DNA from: Epiperipatus broadwayi
Taxonomy: Eukaryota; Onychophora; Udeonychophora; Euonychophora; Peripatidae
Length of the DNA stretch: 64,000 nt
Direction: 5' to 3'
NCBI GenBank assembly: GCA_028023455.1
Contig: JAQFVV010006238.1
Span: 7,204,572 to 7,268,571 of the forward strand
Below are positions 33,845-45,229 of this stretch, piece after piece. The position numbers and the translations under genes are program-made. The notes beneath the pieces were generated by a model. That model was not told the origin of the DNA. It made no database searches and saw nothing but the letters and a program-made list of their open reading frames with translations. Positions within the stretch are counted from its first letter, which is position 1, and every line of letters begins with the position of its first letter.

Positions 33845-35065
33845 ACGCAAATTACCTTCTATTTAATTTTTTTTTTAAAGTCATTAATCTAAATAATTTT
33901 TCATAATTATTATTTGTATTTTCAATTAATAGAACATTCATTATTGTTATACATTAATGTTTGCAGAACCTCTACAATTTTACAATGCACCTACAATTAT
34001 TTTATAATATTTGTTACCAAGGTAATGACCAGTCTGACCTGGTCAAAACATCAGTTTATGTATACATTGTAATAAATTATACATGGAAGAACCTGGATAA
34101 TATTTCATTTATATAATATATATATTTAATGTTTTGCGCATTGTGATTACAATGGACACCTTTTTAAATTTCTTTCATATAGATGTATATCACATACTAC
34201 TTAGTCAATATGAATAAAAATTATATTTATCTAATTGATATGGAATAAAGTACATTTATAAACTTTTATAACATACTATGTAGATATAAAATAAATATAC
34301 TAAAAAGTGAAATATACTGTGATATATCCAGAGAATTTCTTTGTTTTTATTACCATTTTGTACAAATATAATTATATAAAAATAATTAATTTTTATCTGC
34401 AGATTAAATGAAATAAAATTATCTATTTTATCAATCATATGAGAAAAAAACATACATGGCTTAATTAATATAGCAATAGAGTGTAAGATTCTAGCATTTA
34501 CAGTCCATGGATCATGGTTGTGTTACATTTAGTGTTCAAATTTCTTATGATTTTCTGAGCAATATAATTATTTATTTTTAATGTTATGATAACTTTTAAT
34601 ATAAATATCAAGAATATTGAATACTTTTTTACAAATTCAATGCATTGCAATTTCTTCATTTAATTTTTCAATCCTGTTGACAATTTTGACTATACAGCAG
34701 CTTTCCTCAGATTTTAAAAAAAATTCCTTGAATCAGCAACCACTAAATACTATGAAGTAATTTTAGCAGAAGAGGAAAATATAGAAGTATACATTATTTT
34801 ATAATGTAGTTCTAAATTTAAGATACTAACAACCTTGGAAAACAATAATATGAAGTTGATAACTGATATTATTAAGTATAGTACTTTTTTTTTAAAAAAA
34901 ATCACAATCTGCTTTCAAATTTTTATTTCCTATTGTATGTCATATGATGATCACTACAAAAAGTTCTCATCATCATATGAAGAATAATCTTCTATAAAAT
35001 CTGTTTTTAATACATTTTAGTTTTTGGTGAATATATTTTAGTAATACTATAAATATTCACTAATA
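33845..35065. other. No recognisable gene
   Basis: A+T-rich. It includes a solo degenerate-repeat unit at about 34480-34560 (AGAGTGTAAGATTCTAGC) and a 65-codon minus ORF with no domain. Confidence 0.4.
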
Positions 35066-35070
35066 TTTTA

Positions 35071-35181
35071 CTAGATGTAATTAACGGGGATTTGAACCCT
35101 GTATATCAGTTGTATTGGACAGAGTAGATGACTATAGAATTCTTGAAAGTTTGGGTTCAAATTCCCTTTAATTACATCTAG
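35071..35181. mobile_element. Family A miniature, 111 bp with terminal inverted repeats
   Basis: CTAGATGTAATTAACGGGGA TTTGAACCC at the left pairs with GGGTTCAAATTCCCTTTAAT TACATCTAG at the right. The left terminal repeat contains AGGGTTCAAATCCCC in reverse, a textbook B-box string. The interior ATATCAGTTGTATTGGACAG corresponds to the CAGTTGTATAAGATGGATTG block of longer copies. Confidence 0.75.
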
Positions 35182-35184
35182 GTT

Positions 35185-35815
35185 AAGTGTATATATTATA
35201 CTTGGGTTTCAATAGTATTATTTTACTACTAAAAACACTAAAGAATATTTAAAACAATTTGTTGTGTGTTCAAAAAGAAAATATATATATATTTTTAAAA
35301 TTTATTTTAAATAAACTTATTTATGTAGTAATTTCAAGTTTTAATTTGTATGTTTAAAATTATGGATATCATAATTTTATGGCTCAATAAATCTGTAATG
35401 CTAAAAACATAAGCCTATTTATGGACAAAATATGTCCAATTGCATTACTAAGATAAGTCACAAGCTAGATCCCCTAAAAGTTATTTAAACCAATTTGTAA
35501 ATAATGCCCACTTTTTATTAAATCAATGTCAATCGATTTTGTCAGATAAAAGTTCTTCCTTACATGTGTACTCTTGACTAACTAACTGTTTTAAATAAAT
35601 TTTCAACATTTCTTGTACTGTACTTAATTAGTGGAGAGTGGAATATACATATATTGTTAGAAAAACACTGTATTTAATTATATTTCATATATATAATATT
35701 TTTAATAAATATTTAGATAATTCTAAGGCAGTATATAATAACTACTGCTATGACAAACTGCACAGAGAAGTCTTACTGTATTCATTCTGTGTGAATTATT
35801 TGTAAACATTTCAAC
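35185..35815. other. No recognisable gene
   Basis: A+T-rich. ATAAGTCACAAGCTAGAT (35453) and CAATCGATTTTGTCAGATAA (35531) echo blocks near 19.85 and 19.34 kb, so a dispersed repeat fragment may be present. Confidence 0.35.
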
Positions 35816-35823
35816 TTTATGTT

Positions 35824-35859
35824 AATGATCAATTATTGTTAAAACAGGCAAAAACTCAC

Positions 35860-35911
<52 letters not shown>

Positions 35912-36280
35912 CCACACACAGCAAGCTAGAGTAATCAATGGATGCCAGAAAGCTTGTGCATAAAATCCCCATCTAATGCCTACTCATCCAATATCCCCAG
36001 ACTACTTTCTGGCTTATGGACTTTGTCAGTGAAGTGCAGTGCTCTCAGATCCAAGGCTCCTCACTGAGGAAGGCCATAAGCCAGAAACTAGTCTGGGGAT
36101 ATTGGATGAGTAGGCATTAGATGGGGATTTTATGCACAAGCCTTCTGGCATCCATTGATTACTCTAGCTCGCTGTGTGTGGCAATATATATAATGAGTTT
36201 TTGCCTGTTTTAACAACAGTTATACACAAGCATAAGAGGTGGTGGTCATGTGATGTTTATTGGCTTAAATGATCAATTAT
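35824..36280. mobile_element. Family B fold-back element, copy 3, with 13-bp TSD
   Basis: AATGATCAATTAT at 35824-35836 and 36268-36280 flank the element. It opens TGTTAAAACAGGCAAAAACT, then an (AT)n tract, then arms with GCAAGCTAGAGTAATCAATG, CATAAAATCCCCATCTAATG and CAGACTACTTTCTGGCTTAT meeting near 36030, then the mirrored arm, and finally the unique leader (ACACAAGCATAAGAGGTGGT, GGTCATGTGATGTTTATTGG). The arms are nearly identical over about 125 bp. Confidence 0.85.
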
Positions 36281-36738
36281 ATTAATAAATATTAAATATA
36301 TATATATAAAATAAAAAAAATATAAAAAAATATATATATATTAATAAATATTAATAGTAGCAAATTCTTCATACAATTCAATACTATTCAATTTACTAAG
36401 TTCTTACCTCTTATTTACATATAAATCTAAATATCCTGGCACTAACTCAGGGCCTGGATCTCTTCATCAGAATGCTTAAATAAAACACAGGCAACTAACT
36501 ACCAGTAATGTTCTCTGATTACATACATAAATCTTTATTAAATTGACAAAATTATAATAATAGAACTAAAAGTATGTGATTAAATAGTTTTATTAAACCA
36601 AAAGTAAATTTCCTTATTGTATCAATATTAATATTATCTTACTTATTACGTGCCTCCCAAACACTAGTATTGATTACTTTATTCATGTATTGAAAGCTTG
36701 GATAACTGTATATAATTTCTATAAGTATACACACCTCT

Positions 36739-36774
<36 letters not shown>

Positions 36775-36778
36775 CTAA

Positions 36779-36816
<38 letters not shown>

Positions 36817-36831
36817 CTAATTTAACATTTA
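36739..36831. repeat. Duplicated (AT)n plus ATAACTAATTTAA unit
   Basis: The (AT)n tract followed by ATAACTAATTTAA occurs twice in tandem. Confidence 0.75.
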
Positions 36832-36919
36832 AGAGTTTCTTTTAAAGAGACTATTTATTTTAATTAAAGCAGTAGAAATTCCCAAAATTTAAGTTACCCT
36901 AACTAGTTTAACTACGATC

Positions 36920-38015
36920 TATTTAGCAGATATTTAAACTCAGTATTTTTCAATCTATTTATTTTCAACCTATTTATTCTCCACTCCATCTTAAGCAATT
37001 GACACTCATGTCTACATACATGCAAAAAATATACCTGATCTCAATATGCATATTTTGTGCAGAACCAGCACTCATCAGATGGACCAGATCATAATCTCTC
37101 CTACATATATACATCAGTACTCAGTTTATATTAATTAAGATAGCAATTCCTCAAACTTTAATGGACAGGTATTAAACCACAAAACATCATGATTGTCATT
37201 TCCTTTGCATTCATTCATTACTCTGACTTGATCTATAGGGTGCTACTGTATGGAGGGTTGTGCCTCTGTTTTTAATGGACAAGCTTAAATCTTTTTACCC
37301 TCCCAACAATTCAACCACCCATTTCATTAAAAAGCGTATTAGATTTAATATTGCAGTCATACTCATGTAGACAATACGTCAATTTAACCCCTCTTATTAT
37401 TGGATCATATATATATATTAATAGAAGAGGGATGGGTTAAACTTATACTAAGGCAATATGTGGAGGGTGTATAGACTGAAAAATCCTGAGTTCAAATCCC
37501 TCTATTTTACATATATAAAAACATTCATTATAAACAAATTACATATTGCCTTAAAATCACATATTGCTTGGGATTATTATATCTTACTATAAGTGCAGCC
37601 CACCTTTCTCCTATTAATATATATGCATATGTAATGGTCTTATATTAAAATGGGTTAGATTGATATAATGTGTACATGGATATGAGTACAATATTAAATT
37701 CAATAAGAGCTTTGAACATTCTATCATTGGTTTTTCAATGAAATGGATGGTTGAATAGTTGGAAAGATGACAAGATTGCAACCTGTCTGTTAATGTTTGA
37801 GGAATTGCTATCTTAATATAAACCAAGGACTGATTGTATGTATATGTGGGAGAGTATCATCTGGCTCAACTGATGAATACTGCTTCTGTATGAAATAAGT
37901 AAACTGTAAATCATGCATCTTTTTTTGTTATCATGCACATTAGTTGCTCGAGATGGAGTGGGGAATAAATAGACTAAAAAAATCTGAGTTTAAATCTTTA
38001 TACTTACACACATGA
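36920..38015. mobile_element. Family A fold-back element, large copy carrying a family B insertion
   Basis: The left arm has AAACTCAGTATTTTTCAATC, CATCTTAAGCAATTGACAC, AACCAGCACTCATCAGATGG and CTTTAATGGACAGG. Right of the inserted B element the arm continues (CAAGCTTAAATCTTTTTACC). The mirrored half runs from about 37600 to 38010 and ends GAGATGGAGTGGGGAATAAA, AAATCTGAGTTTAAATC. An extra internal inverted pair lies around 37380-37500. ORFs here are repeat translations. Confidence 0.7.
37157..37286. mobile_element. Family B insertion inside family A, TSD proven by empty sites
   Basis: TTTAATGGACAGGTAT at 37157-37172 and TTTAATGGACAAGCTT at 37271-37286 agree at 13 of 16 positions. Uninterrupted family A copies have this string once (for example CTTTAATGGACAAG at about 910). 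The 98-bp insert begins TAAACCACAAAACATCATGA, includes ATTACTCTGACTTGAT and GTGCTACTGTATGGAGG, and ends TTGTGCCTCTGTT, i.e. leader end first. Confidence 0.85.
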
Positions 38016-38091
38016 CTATTTATATGTAAATATTTAATGTGTGGAATTATCCATTTATAATTACTTAATTAGAAAACACTATGTAAAACAG

Positions 38092-38185
38092 TAGTCAATG
38101 AAAGCCAATTGCTTCAGGTAAAAAGTGTAACTAAACTTTAGGCCTAAGACAGTTGGCTTTCATTGGTTATTCTAGGTAAAAGTGC
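38092..38185. repeat. Inverted repeat AATGAAAGCCAATTG / CAGTTGGCTTTCATT
   Basis: Fifteen-base arms with one mismatch near 38097 and 38150 enclose about 38 bases; GGTAAAAAGTG and GGTAAAAGTG flank in direct orientation. Possibly a small MITE. Confidence 0.5.
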
Positions 38186-38199
38186 TCTCTAATTAATTA

Positions 38200-40605
38200 A
38201 TTATAAATGCATAACACCACACATTATCAATATATATGTAAGAATAAATTAAACAACATCAAATAATATGAAATATAATTGAAACAATAAACAATTATTC
38301 TCTAAGCAATGGAAAAATTAAAACAATGCCTTCCAGTATTAAAGGTATCAACTTAAGAATGAAATGAAGTCACTACTTTTTTTTAAAGTTTTTAATATAT
38401 GTATTTAAACAGATAATAATATCAGCTAATGTTAAGTTTACAACATCAGAAATGTTAATGCTATCATCCAACTTAAAGTTCATTCTTGATTTTAGTATTA
38501 TCATCTCCTTAAATGTTTGTATAACAGCTTGGAAAATGAAAGTAATATCTCCTTTGTGTGTCAAATGAAAGTAATATTTTTTGTCATGTTGATAGCTTTA
38601 ACACTGAAGGATATCTAAACTTATCAGTGATTAAAAATTAAGAATTTTGTTCTCTAATTGTATATATATGATACATTTTAGTTTAAGAATTTAAAATAAA
38701 AATAAAGATAATGTAATGAAAAGTCAATACATTATAAAATTATGCATTCCTTTTCTCTGTACATTAGTGCCATTTATTCTCAAGTTTGAATTATTAGAAG
38801 TCATCAGATGTTAATGCAATTAACTCTCCACAATAGTTTCTGTCTCTTACCCAATGAAGACATGGAATTCACAGCTGCAACTAATACATGATATCCAACA
38901 TTAATTCCTTTTTTACTATCAATCTTTTAGCTTATAATTCAAAATCTTCAAAGGCTTTGAATTCATGCCAACTTGCTGGTATAGTTGAATATACTTAATG
39001 CCAGGTAAGTAAATGGATGTTTTAATAGCCTGAGTTCTATGCTACATATAACACTTTTTGTGTAAATAATTTCAATATCAACATAAAACTACTTAACTCT
39101 CAAAACTTATTATATTAGCAAAATACTGTATGTCTTGTCAATGTAGTGCCATCTATTGTAAGCCTGAGTTACCAGTAGTTACCAGATAGTAGTACAATTC
39201 AATTTCCTTTCTCAGCCTGATTTTTAGTTTTTGGTTTTATTAAGGAGAGCTTGTGATGCTGAGTTTGAACCAATACAGTTATTCATCTGTTAGCTAGATT
39301 TAACATTTTTAAATTAAATTGTAAAGCATTTGACTCAAAATTTAAAAAGATCAGGTTTGAAACTCAAGCCTTCATTCTTATATAGATATGTAGATCTAAT
39401 ATCAGATCAATAATTATACATTCTTAGCCAGGAAAAAAAGATACTTGGCTTTAGGATATAACTAGAGCTATTAAAATACTCACAAAGGTACTGTCAGATT
39501 TGTATGATTGCACAAGCAGATTGACTTGGATTCAAACTTTAGCACTTTTAAACTCCAAGCTAAGTACTTGATGTTAAAAAAAGTTGGTAGATGCACAATT
39601 GTTATTGGTTTTGGATTTGAATTGAAAGTTTTCATTGGAAGAGGGAATGGAAATTTAATTGCACTATCATCTAATAAACCACTGATTATTCAGGCTTACA
39701 GTAGATAGCATTTTATAGAGAAGAGAGATCTTGTTTAATATAGTAAATTTTGAGAATGAAGACATGCAGTATTGGCCGAGTATTAAATTGAGAGACATTC
39801 ATTATATTCTTCCCCATCATACAACTTCACAAACAGATAAATGTATTTGTTGAACATTTTATAATTTTTGAAAAACAACCTTTCTTTATTATTAAATCAT
39901 TTTCTATTATATAAAAAGAAACACTTTGACCTTCTTATAGATTTGATAGATTTATCATCATCATTAATTTTGTACAGAGCTATTTAATAACTCAAAGCAG
40001 TGGTACTACAAAACCTGACTAAGTGAAATGAAAAAATGCCAGATTAAGAAATAATCTATTTCATATAATAAATCTGACTTTGAATTGAGCTCACATGAAA
40101 ACAGATTCATGCTTTATCATCTCTCATAAGGGCCAGTATGTATAAAATTATGAATTTAATTTTTACAGATTTCTAATTTTTTAATTGTCCTTTTAATATA
40201 TTTTGTAAACTGTAAGTAAACGAACTCATATATAAAAGTAAATTGATGTAGCTTGAAATGGTTATCCTTTGTCTTTTATTTGATCTAAATGTTAGAACAA
40301 TTAAAAAGAAACTGAATTTTAACAGTTTTTTAATGCTTTTTTAAAAATTGAAATTAGTTTTAATATTTTATAATTAGAAAAATTTTTAATGATGAAAATA
40401 ATTGTATTAAGCAAAATTACAGTAAGAATTCATAAATTCATTGAGCTAATTAAAAAATCATGTTAATTGAAATTGTTAAACAAGGTTTCCTGTAATTATT
40501 TTAATCAACTTTTTATTCATAATAGCATACATATATATTATATATACTTTTAAACATCAATTCTATTATATGTTTTTGAAACATACAAATAAAATCATCC
40601 ATAAA
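38200..40605. other. No recognisable feature
   Basis: A+T-rich. A 66-codon ORF at 39508-39708 has no recognisable domain, and a minus ORF at 38373 likewise. The segment was read for exon-like protein similarity and repeats without success. Confidence 0.35.
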
Positions 40606-40612
40606 GACATGA

Positions 40613-40840
40613 TTTTAAGCCAATAAATATCACATGATCATTTCTTATGCTTGCTCATAACTGTTATTAAAACAGGCAAAACTCTCTATACGTATTGTCA
40701 CTCAGTGCAAGCCAGAGTAATCAGAGTAGGCACTAGATGGGGATTTTATGCACAAGCCTTCTGACATCCATTGATTACCCTGGCTTACACTGAGTGGCAT
40801 TATGTATAGAGAGTTTTGCTTGTTTTAAAGACATGATTCT
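40613..40840. mobile_element. Family B fold-back element, copy 5, with 12-14-bp TSD
   Basis: AAAGACATGATTTT (40613-40626) and AAAGACATGATTCT (40827-40840) differ at one base. The element starts with the leader AAGCCAATAAATATCACATG, CTTATGCTTGCTCATAACTG, then TTAAAACAGGCAAAACTCTC, an asymmetric hairpin (GTGCAAGCCAGAGTAATC ... GATTACCCTGGCTTACAC), and ends GAGAGTTTTGCTTGTTTT. The left hairpin arm is shorter, having lost CATCCAATATCCCC. Confidence 0.85.
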
Positions 40841-40854
40841 CAGGAAGATGCAGT

Positions 40855-41060
40855 TCATGCTTTACTAGCCTTCTCCAATTGGTCCAGGTCATCATATCTC
40901 ACAACTATTTTCACTACTGCTGACTATGTACAAATGCCAATTATTTTTGGATAAATTAGAAATGGTGACCTGGGCCGACTGAAGAATTTTGCCTCAGCAT
41001 AAAATTCATTTTGAAGTCATTTACCGTTTTCAGATATCTTTATGCATAAAATTTAACCTG
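40855..41060. mobile_element. Family A fragment, diverged
   Basis: CCAATTGGTCCAGGTCATCA TATCTCACA and the mirrored GAAATGGTGACCTGGGCCGA, CAGCATAAAATTCATTTTG are family A blocks in the palindromic arrangement. The ends are not recognisable. Confidence 0.5.
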
Positions 41061-41064
41061 CTCA

Positions 41065-41750
41065 GCAGAAAACTTCCCCTTTTTATTTTGAATAGGAACT
41101 AGTGAGACCTGTATTAATATTCTTTCCTATTTGAAGATTTATTTTTACAATTAAACATTTTTTCTATATCATATATTAATAATCTTAACATTATTTATTA
41201 CAAATGTAAGCTTTCAAGTGATAGACATTGTAAAAGTTAGTATTTTATATTTGCAAAATATGTAAATAAATTTTGAAATAAAGTTTTTATTTATAACAAT
41301 GGCACTAGGTATTATTGAACTTAATTTATCTATTCAAAAAGTGAGTAGAATGAAATATTATCTATATGAATGTTATCTTATTAAAAAAGGAATATTTAGG
41401 GTTAGTTATCATCAAATAAAGAAAAACATTTTAAAGTTAATATATTATTTATTGTTATTAATATTTAAACAAATATTTTTATTATTATTTGAATATGTGC
41501 AATTTTATTTGGTAGAAATGTCCTCCACTAACAAACTTTTTGAGGGTTGTCTTTTTAAAAATAGTTTTCAAGAAAAATCTTCTATTAATGATGAAGTTTT
41601 TGGTTTAAAAATAAATCTTTTATAAAAAATATTACATAATAACCCCCAATTAGTAAAAAAAATTACTAAAAATTACACTTTTTATTTAGGAATCTAAACT
41701 ATTCAGTTATTTGTTATTGGTATAAACCTCTTTGCCAATCAAGAGTTCTC
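41065..41750. other. No recognisable feature
   Basis: A 108-codon ORF (41299-41625) is rich in I, L, Y, F and K as expected by chance in A+T-rich DNA; no domain, signal peptide pattern or repeat match was seen. Treated as spurious. Confidence 0.35.
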
Positions 41751-41755
41751 ATTTC

Positions 41756-42648
41756 TATTGATGTTAAGCCAATAAACATCATATGATCACCATTTCTTAT
41801 GCTTACTTATAACTTATTAAAACAGACAAAAACTCACTATACATATTGCCACACTGCAAGCCAGAATAAATGGATGCCAGAAGGCTTGTGCATAAAAACC
41901 CCATCTAGTGCCTACTCATCCAATATCCCCAGACTAGTTTCTGTGGCCTTCATCAGTGAGGAGCCTTGAATCTGAGAGTACTGCACTTAGATCTTAGTAT
42001 CTAATGCAACCCTTCAGCAGCAATCTTTTATCTCTACTTAATTACAAAACTATGAGTCTTAAATTGAAAACACTTTAATATTTTCAATCCTAGCCATCAG
42101 CTTATATAGTCATATAGGTCTGAATTCAGTTCAGTACCCATACCTTTTAGTGGCTTTATTTCTTTAATAACTATGACCACCAATATCCTATTAGGCACAA
42201 TTGGTTTTTAACCTACAAACATCACATGATCACCATTTCTTCCTAATACCCTGCCTAATAGGATATTGGTGGTTATGGTTATTAAAGAACCAAAGACACC
42301 ATATGTATGGGTACTGAACTGAGTTCAGACCTATATGACTATATAAGCTGATGGGCTTGGATGGAAAATATCAAGGTGTTTTCAATTTAAGACTCATAGT
42401 TTTTTAGTTAATTGGAGATAAAAGGTGGCTGCTGGATGGTTGCATTAGATGCTAAGATTTAGGTGCAGTGCTCTCAGATCCAAGGCTCCTCACTGATGAA
42501 GGCCACAAGCCAAAAACTAGTCCAGAGATATTGGATGAGTAGGCACTAGATAGGGTTTTTATGCATAAGCTGTCTGGCATTCATTGATTGCTCTGTCTTG
42601 CAGAGTGGCGATATGTATAGTGAGTTTTTGCCTGTTTATATTGATGTT
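41756..42648. mobile_element. Family B fold-back element, longest copy, with 10-bp TSD
   Basis: TATTGATGTT at 41756-41765 and 42639-42648 flank a palindrome of about 870 bp. Leader AAGCCAATAAACATCATATG, then TGCAAGCCAGAATAAATGGA, CATCCAATATCCCCAGACTA, TCAGTGAGGAGCCTTGAATC. The arms extend far beyond those of other copies: TAAATTGAAAACACTTTAAT, ATCAGCTTATATAGTCATAT, CCACCAATATCCTATTAGGC. At the centre (about 42210-42240) is another piece of the leader (ACATCACATGATCACCATTT), so a second copy may have fused here. The right arm mirrors all of this and ends GAGTTTTTGCCTGTTTA. Confidence 0.85.
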
Positions 42649-42989
42649 TCGATCACTGTTCTCATGGTATTATTCTAATAGGGCACTGTCAATCATGTAA
42701 CATATCCATATAATGCTGACATCTTCAGATTTTTTCAACTAATATTTTTAAATTCATAAATGCAAAAAATAATGTAAAAAAGATATAGTGATTTCAGCCA
42801 CTCTTGTAAAGCCCCAAATTATAAAATCTGCATGAGGTTGCTTTTTAATACAAACCATTAAGAATGCATAGAAGAGTGTATATTTAAATATATATATATA
42901 ATATTACACATTGAAGAAAAGAGTTGAAGCTGAATTACTGTATGTGTTTGTGTAAATTAAAAAAAAACATATATTAATCTTAAACTATA

Positions 42990-43140
42990 ATTTAAATTTT
43001 TTATCTGCACTAAGAATGATTAGATAATCTTTAGTATTGTAAGTCATTAAGAATTATCATTAATATATTTATTTGAAGTGGATAATATTAATGTTGTGAG
43101 TAAAAAAAGTTTGACACTCATAAAACAAATTGTAATAAGT
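42990..43140 (+). repeat. Dispersed repeat C, copy
   Basis: ATTGTAAGTCATTAAGAATT ATCATTAATATATTTATTTG followed by ATGTTGTGAGT and GTTTGACACTCATAAAAC parallels 30.5, 43.9/44.1 and 62.5 kb. A second partial copy lies at about 43425-43475. Confidence 0.5.
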
Positions 43141-43479
43141 TGATACCTATAAAGAATGAACAAATGACATCTATAAGAGATTATGTGAGCTAAGCCAATT
43201 AAAAAGGATTGGCTCTGCATGAATTGAATTTTAGAATTCATTTATTTTTTTTACCCAATGTCTTTATTAATGTTTAAAAAATGCATGATGGAATGAAAAT
43301 TGTAAATATAGCTGAAAGAATATTGCACATGAAAGAACAGTGAAATGGAATTATTCTATATGTTCATCTTTAATTAAAAATAAAATATTTAATTATTAAT
43401 GCAAGTGTTGCTTCAAAGGATATGATAATCTTTAGGTTATATGATGACTAGTAATAATCATTAATATATTTAAGTAAAG

Positions 43480-43900
43480 GGGTTTGAACTCAGGATTTTT
43501 TGTCTATTCATTCTCTACTCCATCTCAAGCAACTGATACACATAACCACACACACGTGAAAAAGATACAGTCATCAATATATGTATTTTATGTAAAATCA
43601 CTACTTATTAGACGGGCAAGATCAATCACGTACATGTAAAAAAGATGCATGATCCCCAATATACATATTTCATGCAGAAGCAGCACTCATCAGTTGGGGC
43701 AGATTATGATCTGGCTTATCTGATGAATGCTGATTCTGTATGATATATATTGGGGATCATATATCTTTTTCACATATGCAGGATCATGTGTATTCATGGC
43801 TTGAGATGGAGTGGAGGATTAATGGATTTAAAAAATTCAAGTTTAAATCTCTCTACTTATATTATAAAATATTCAGTATAAGCAAATTACATACTGCCTT
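43480..43900. mobile_element. Family A fold-back element, palindromic copy
   Basis: GGGGTTTGAACTCAGGATTT at the left and the reverse AATTCAAGTTTAAATCTCTC at the right bound the copy. The interior has CATCTCAAGCAACTGATACA, AGCAGCACTCATCAGTTGG and its mirror TGATGAATGCTGATTCTG, and two repeats of the AAAAAGATNCAT/CAATATACATATTTCATG block. The terminal string fits subfamily GAGTTCAAATCCCTC seen near 37.49 kb. Confidence 0.65.
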
Positions 43901-43946
43901 AGAATTACATTAATATATTTTTAAATCTGAAGTAGTTGGTACCAAA

Positions 43947-44078
43947 GTTATGAGTAGTCAAGCGTTGTTAGCCGAGAGGTCATTACAGCTGTCTTGAAAG
44001 CAAGTAGCTGGTTGCAAACAGTTTTGGGTTCACCTTCCGGCAGATGCTATGACATATGGAAAAAAAAATGTTGTGAGT
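43947..44078 (+). mobile_element. tRNA-Gly-derived SINE inserted in repeat C, 9-bp TSD
   Basis: GTTATGAGT (43947-43955) and GTTGTGAGT (44070-44078) are the target duplication inside repeat C, whose text continues on both sides (TGGTACCAAA left, CCAGAAAGTTTGATTG right). The SINE reads AGCGTTGTTAGCCGAGAGGT, then a decayed anticodon arm, TTTTGGGTTCACCTTCCGGC as B-box region, GATGCTATGACATATG and A9. Uninterrupted repeat C copies have this site once. Confidence 0.85.
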
Positions 44079-44600
44079 CCAGAAAGTTTGATTGTTATAA
44101 AACAAAATGTTGATTGTTATTGATACTGGTATTATTGAAATGTTAACTGCTCTCATGTATATATATATATATATATCGACCATGAATCAGCATAATAGAA
44201 GTTCATGCTATATTTTTAAGCTCTATTGCTTCTCAATCTATCATGTTTATTACATTTATCATGACAAATCATAATATTTCCCCAACATAGATAACTGTTT
44301 ATAAATTAGAAATATCAGACTGTTGCTAAATATGTATAATAATTAGAATGAATAACTTCAATGCCTCTTAGTATCAAAATAATATATTTTACAGATAAAA
44401 ATGAATTTACTTTCATCTATCATTAGTATTGTTATAAGGATTGTATATTAGACATTAATATTTATTAGAATGAATCATGAAAACAATGGAGATGATCACG
44501 CAATTTATTTCAATAAGTGGAGCTAATTTCTATTCATTTTAATAATCCTGTAAATCAACACCCAAATATCAAATATGTAAAAATCAAATTAAACAGTGCT

Positions 44601-44703
44601 AAGTATTGGTGGTCGAGAGGTCAGTGACAGCGGCTTTACAAGCAGTTGTCCCGAGTTAGCGGATTCACTTCCCGACTGATGCTATGACATATGAGAAAAA
44701 AAT
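44601..44703 (+). mobile_element. tRNA-Gly-derived SINE, copy
   Basis: AAGTATTGGTGGTCGAGAGG (A box TGGTCGAGAGG), GCGGCTTTACAAGCAGTTGT, then GCGGATTCACTTCCCGAC as a decayed B box, GATGCTATGACATATGAG and an A-rich tail. I could not find a convincing TSD. Confidence 0.8.
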
Positions 44704-45229
44704 GTGATAATTAGTGATAAACTTCAAGTATTAGCAATATATTGCATCATCTTCTAAAATGTTTAATTTTGTTTTTGATTTGTTTACAATGTTATTAAAA
44801 CAAATGAAAAATAACTCTGCCTTCTGAATTTAAATTATAAGTTGATTCAAATGAGACTGCGTGAACAACTTCACTCATTTGATGACTTGGATAATAAATA
44901 TTATTTTCTAATATACTATTCTTATAAGATTGTGAATGGCAGAACAAATGTGAATTTATTTTTTCATTTGTAAAATGGTTTACTTTGAAGCTAGGTTGCG
45001 CTGCAGTAGTATAATCACTACTTTTATCATGTAATTGTTATATGTCATTAGACTATTTAATTTGATTTTTTATAAATATAGTGGGATATTGTATTGATTA
45101 GCTCAACAATATTTGAATCTTATTATTAATCTTCTTTTAAGAACTAAACTTAATAGAGATACAAAATTAAAAATACATAGAAAGAGATATTGTGCTTATT
45201 CATCATCTTTTTTTATTTTATTTTGCTTC

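Noticed and set aside
41299-41625. 108-codon ORF
   Set aside because: Composition (I, L, F, Y, K) is what A+T-rich DNA gives by chance; no domain, no repeat or splice context.
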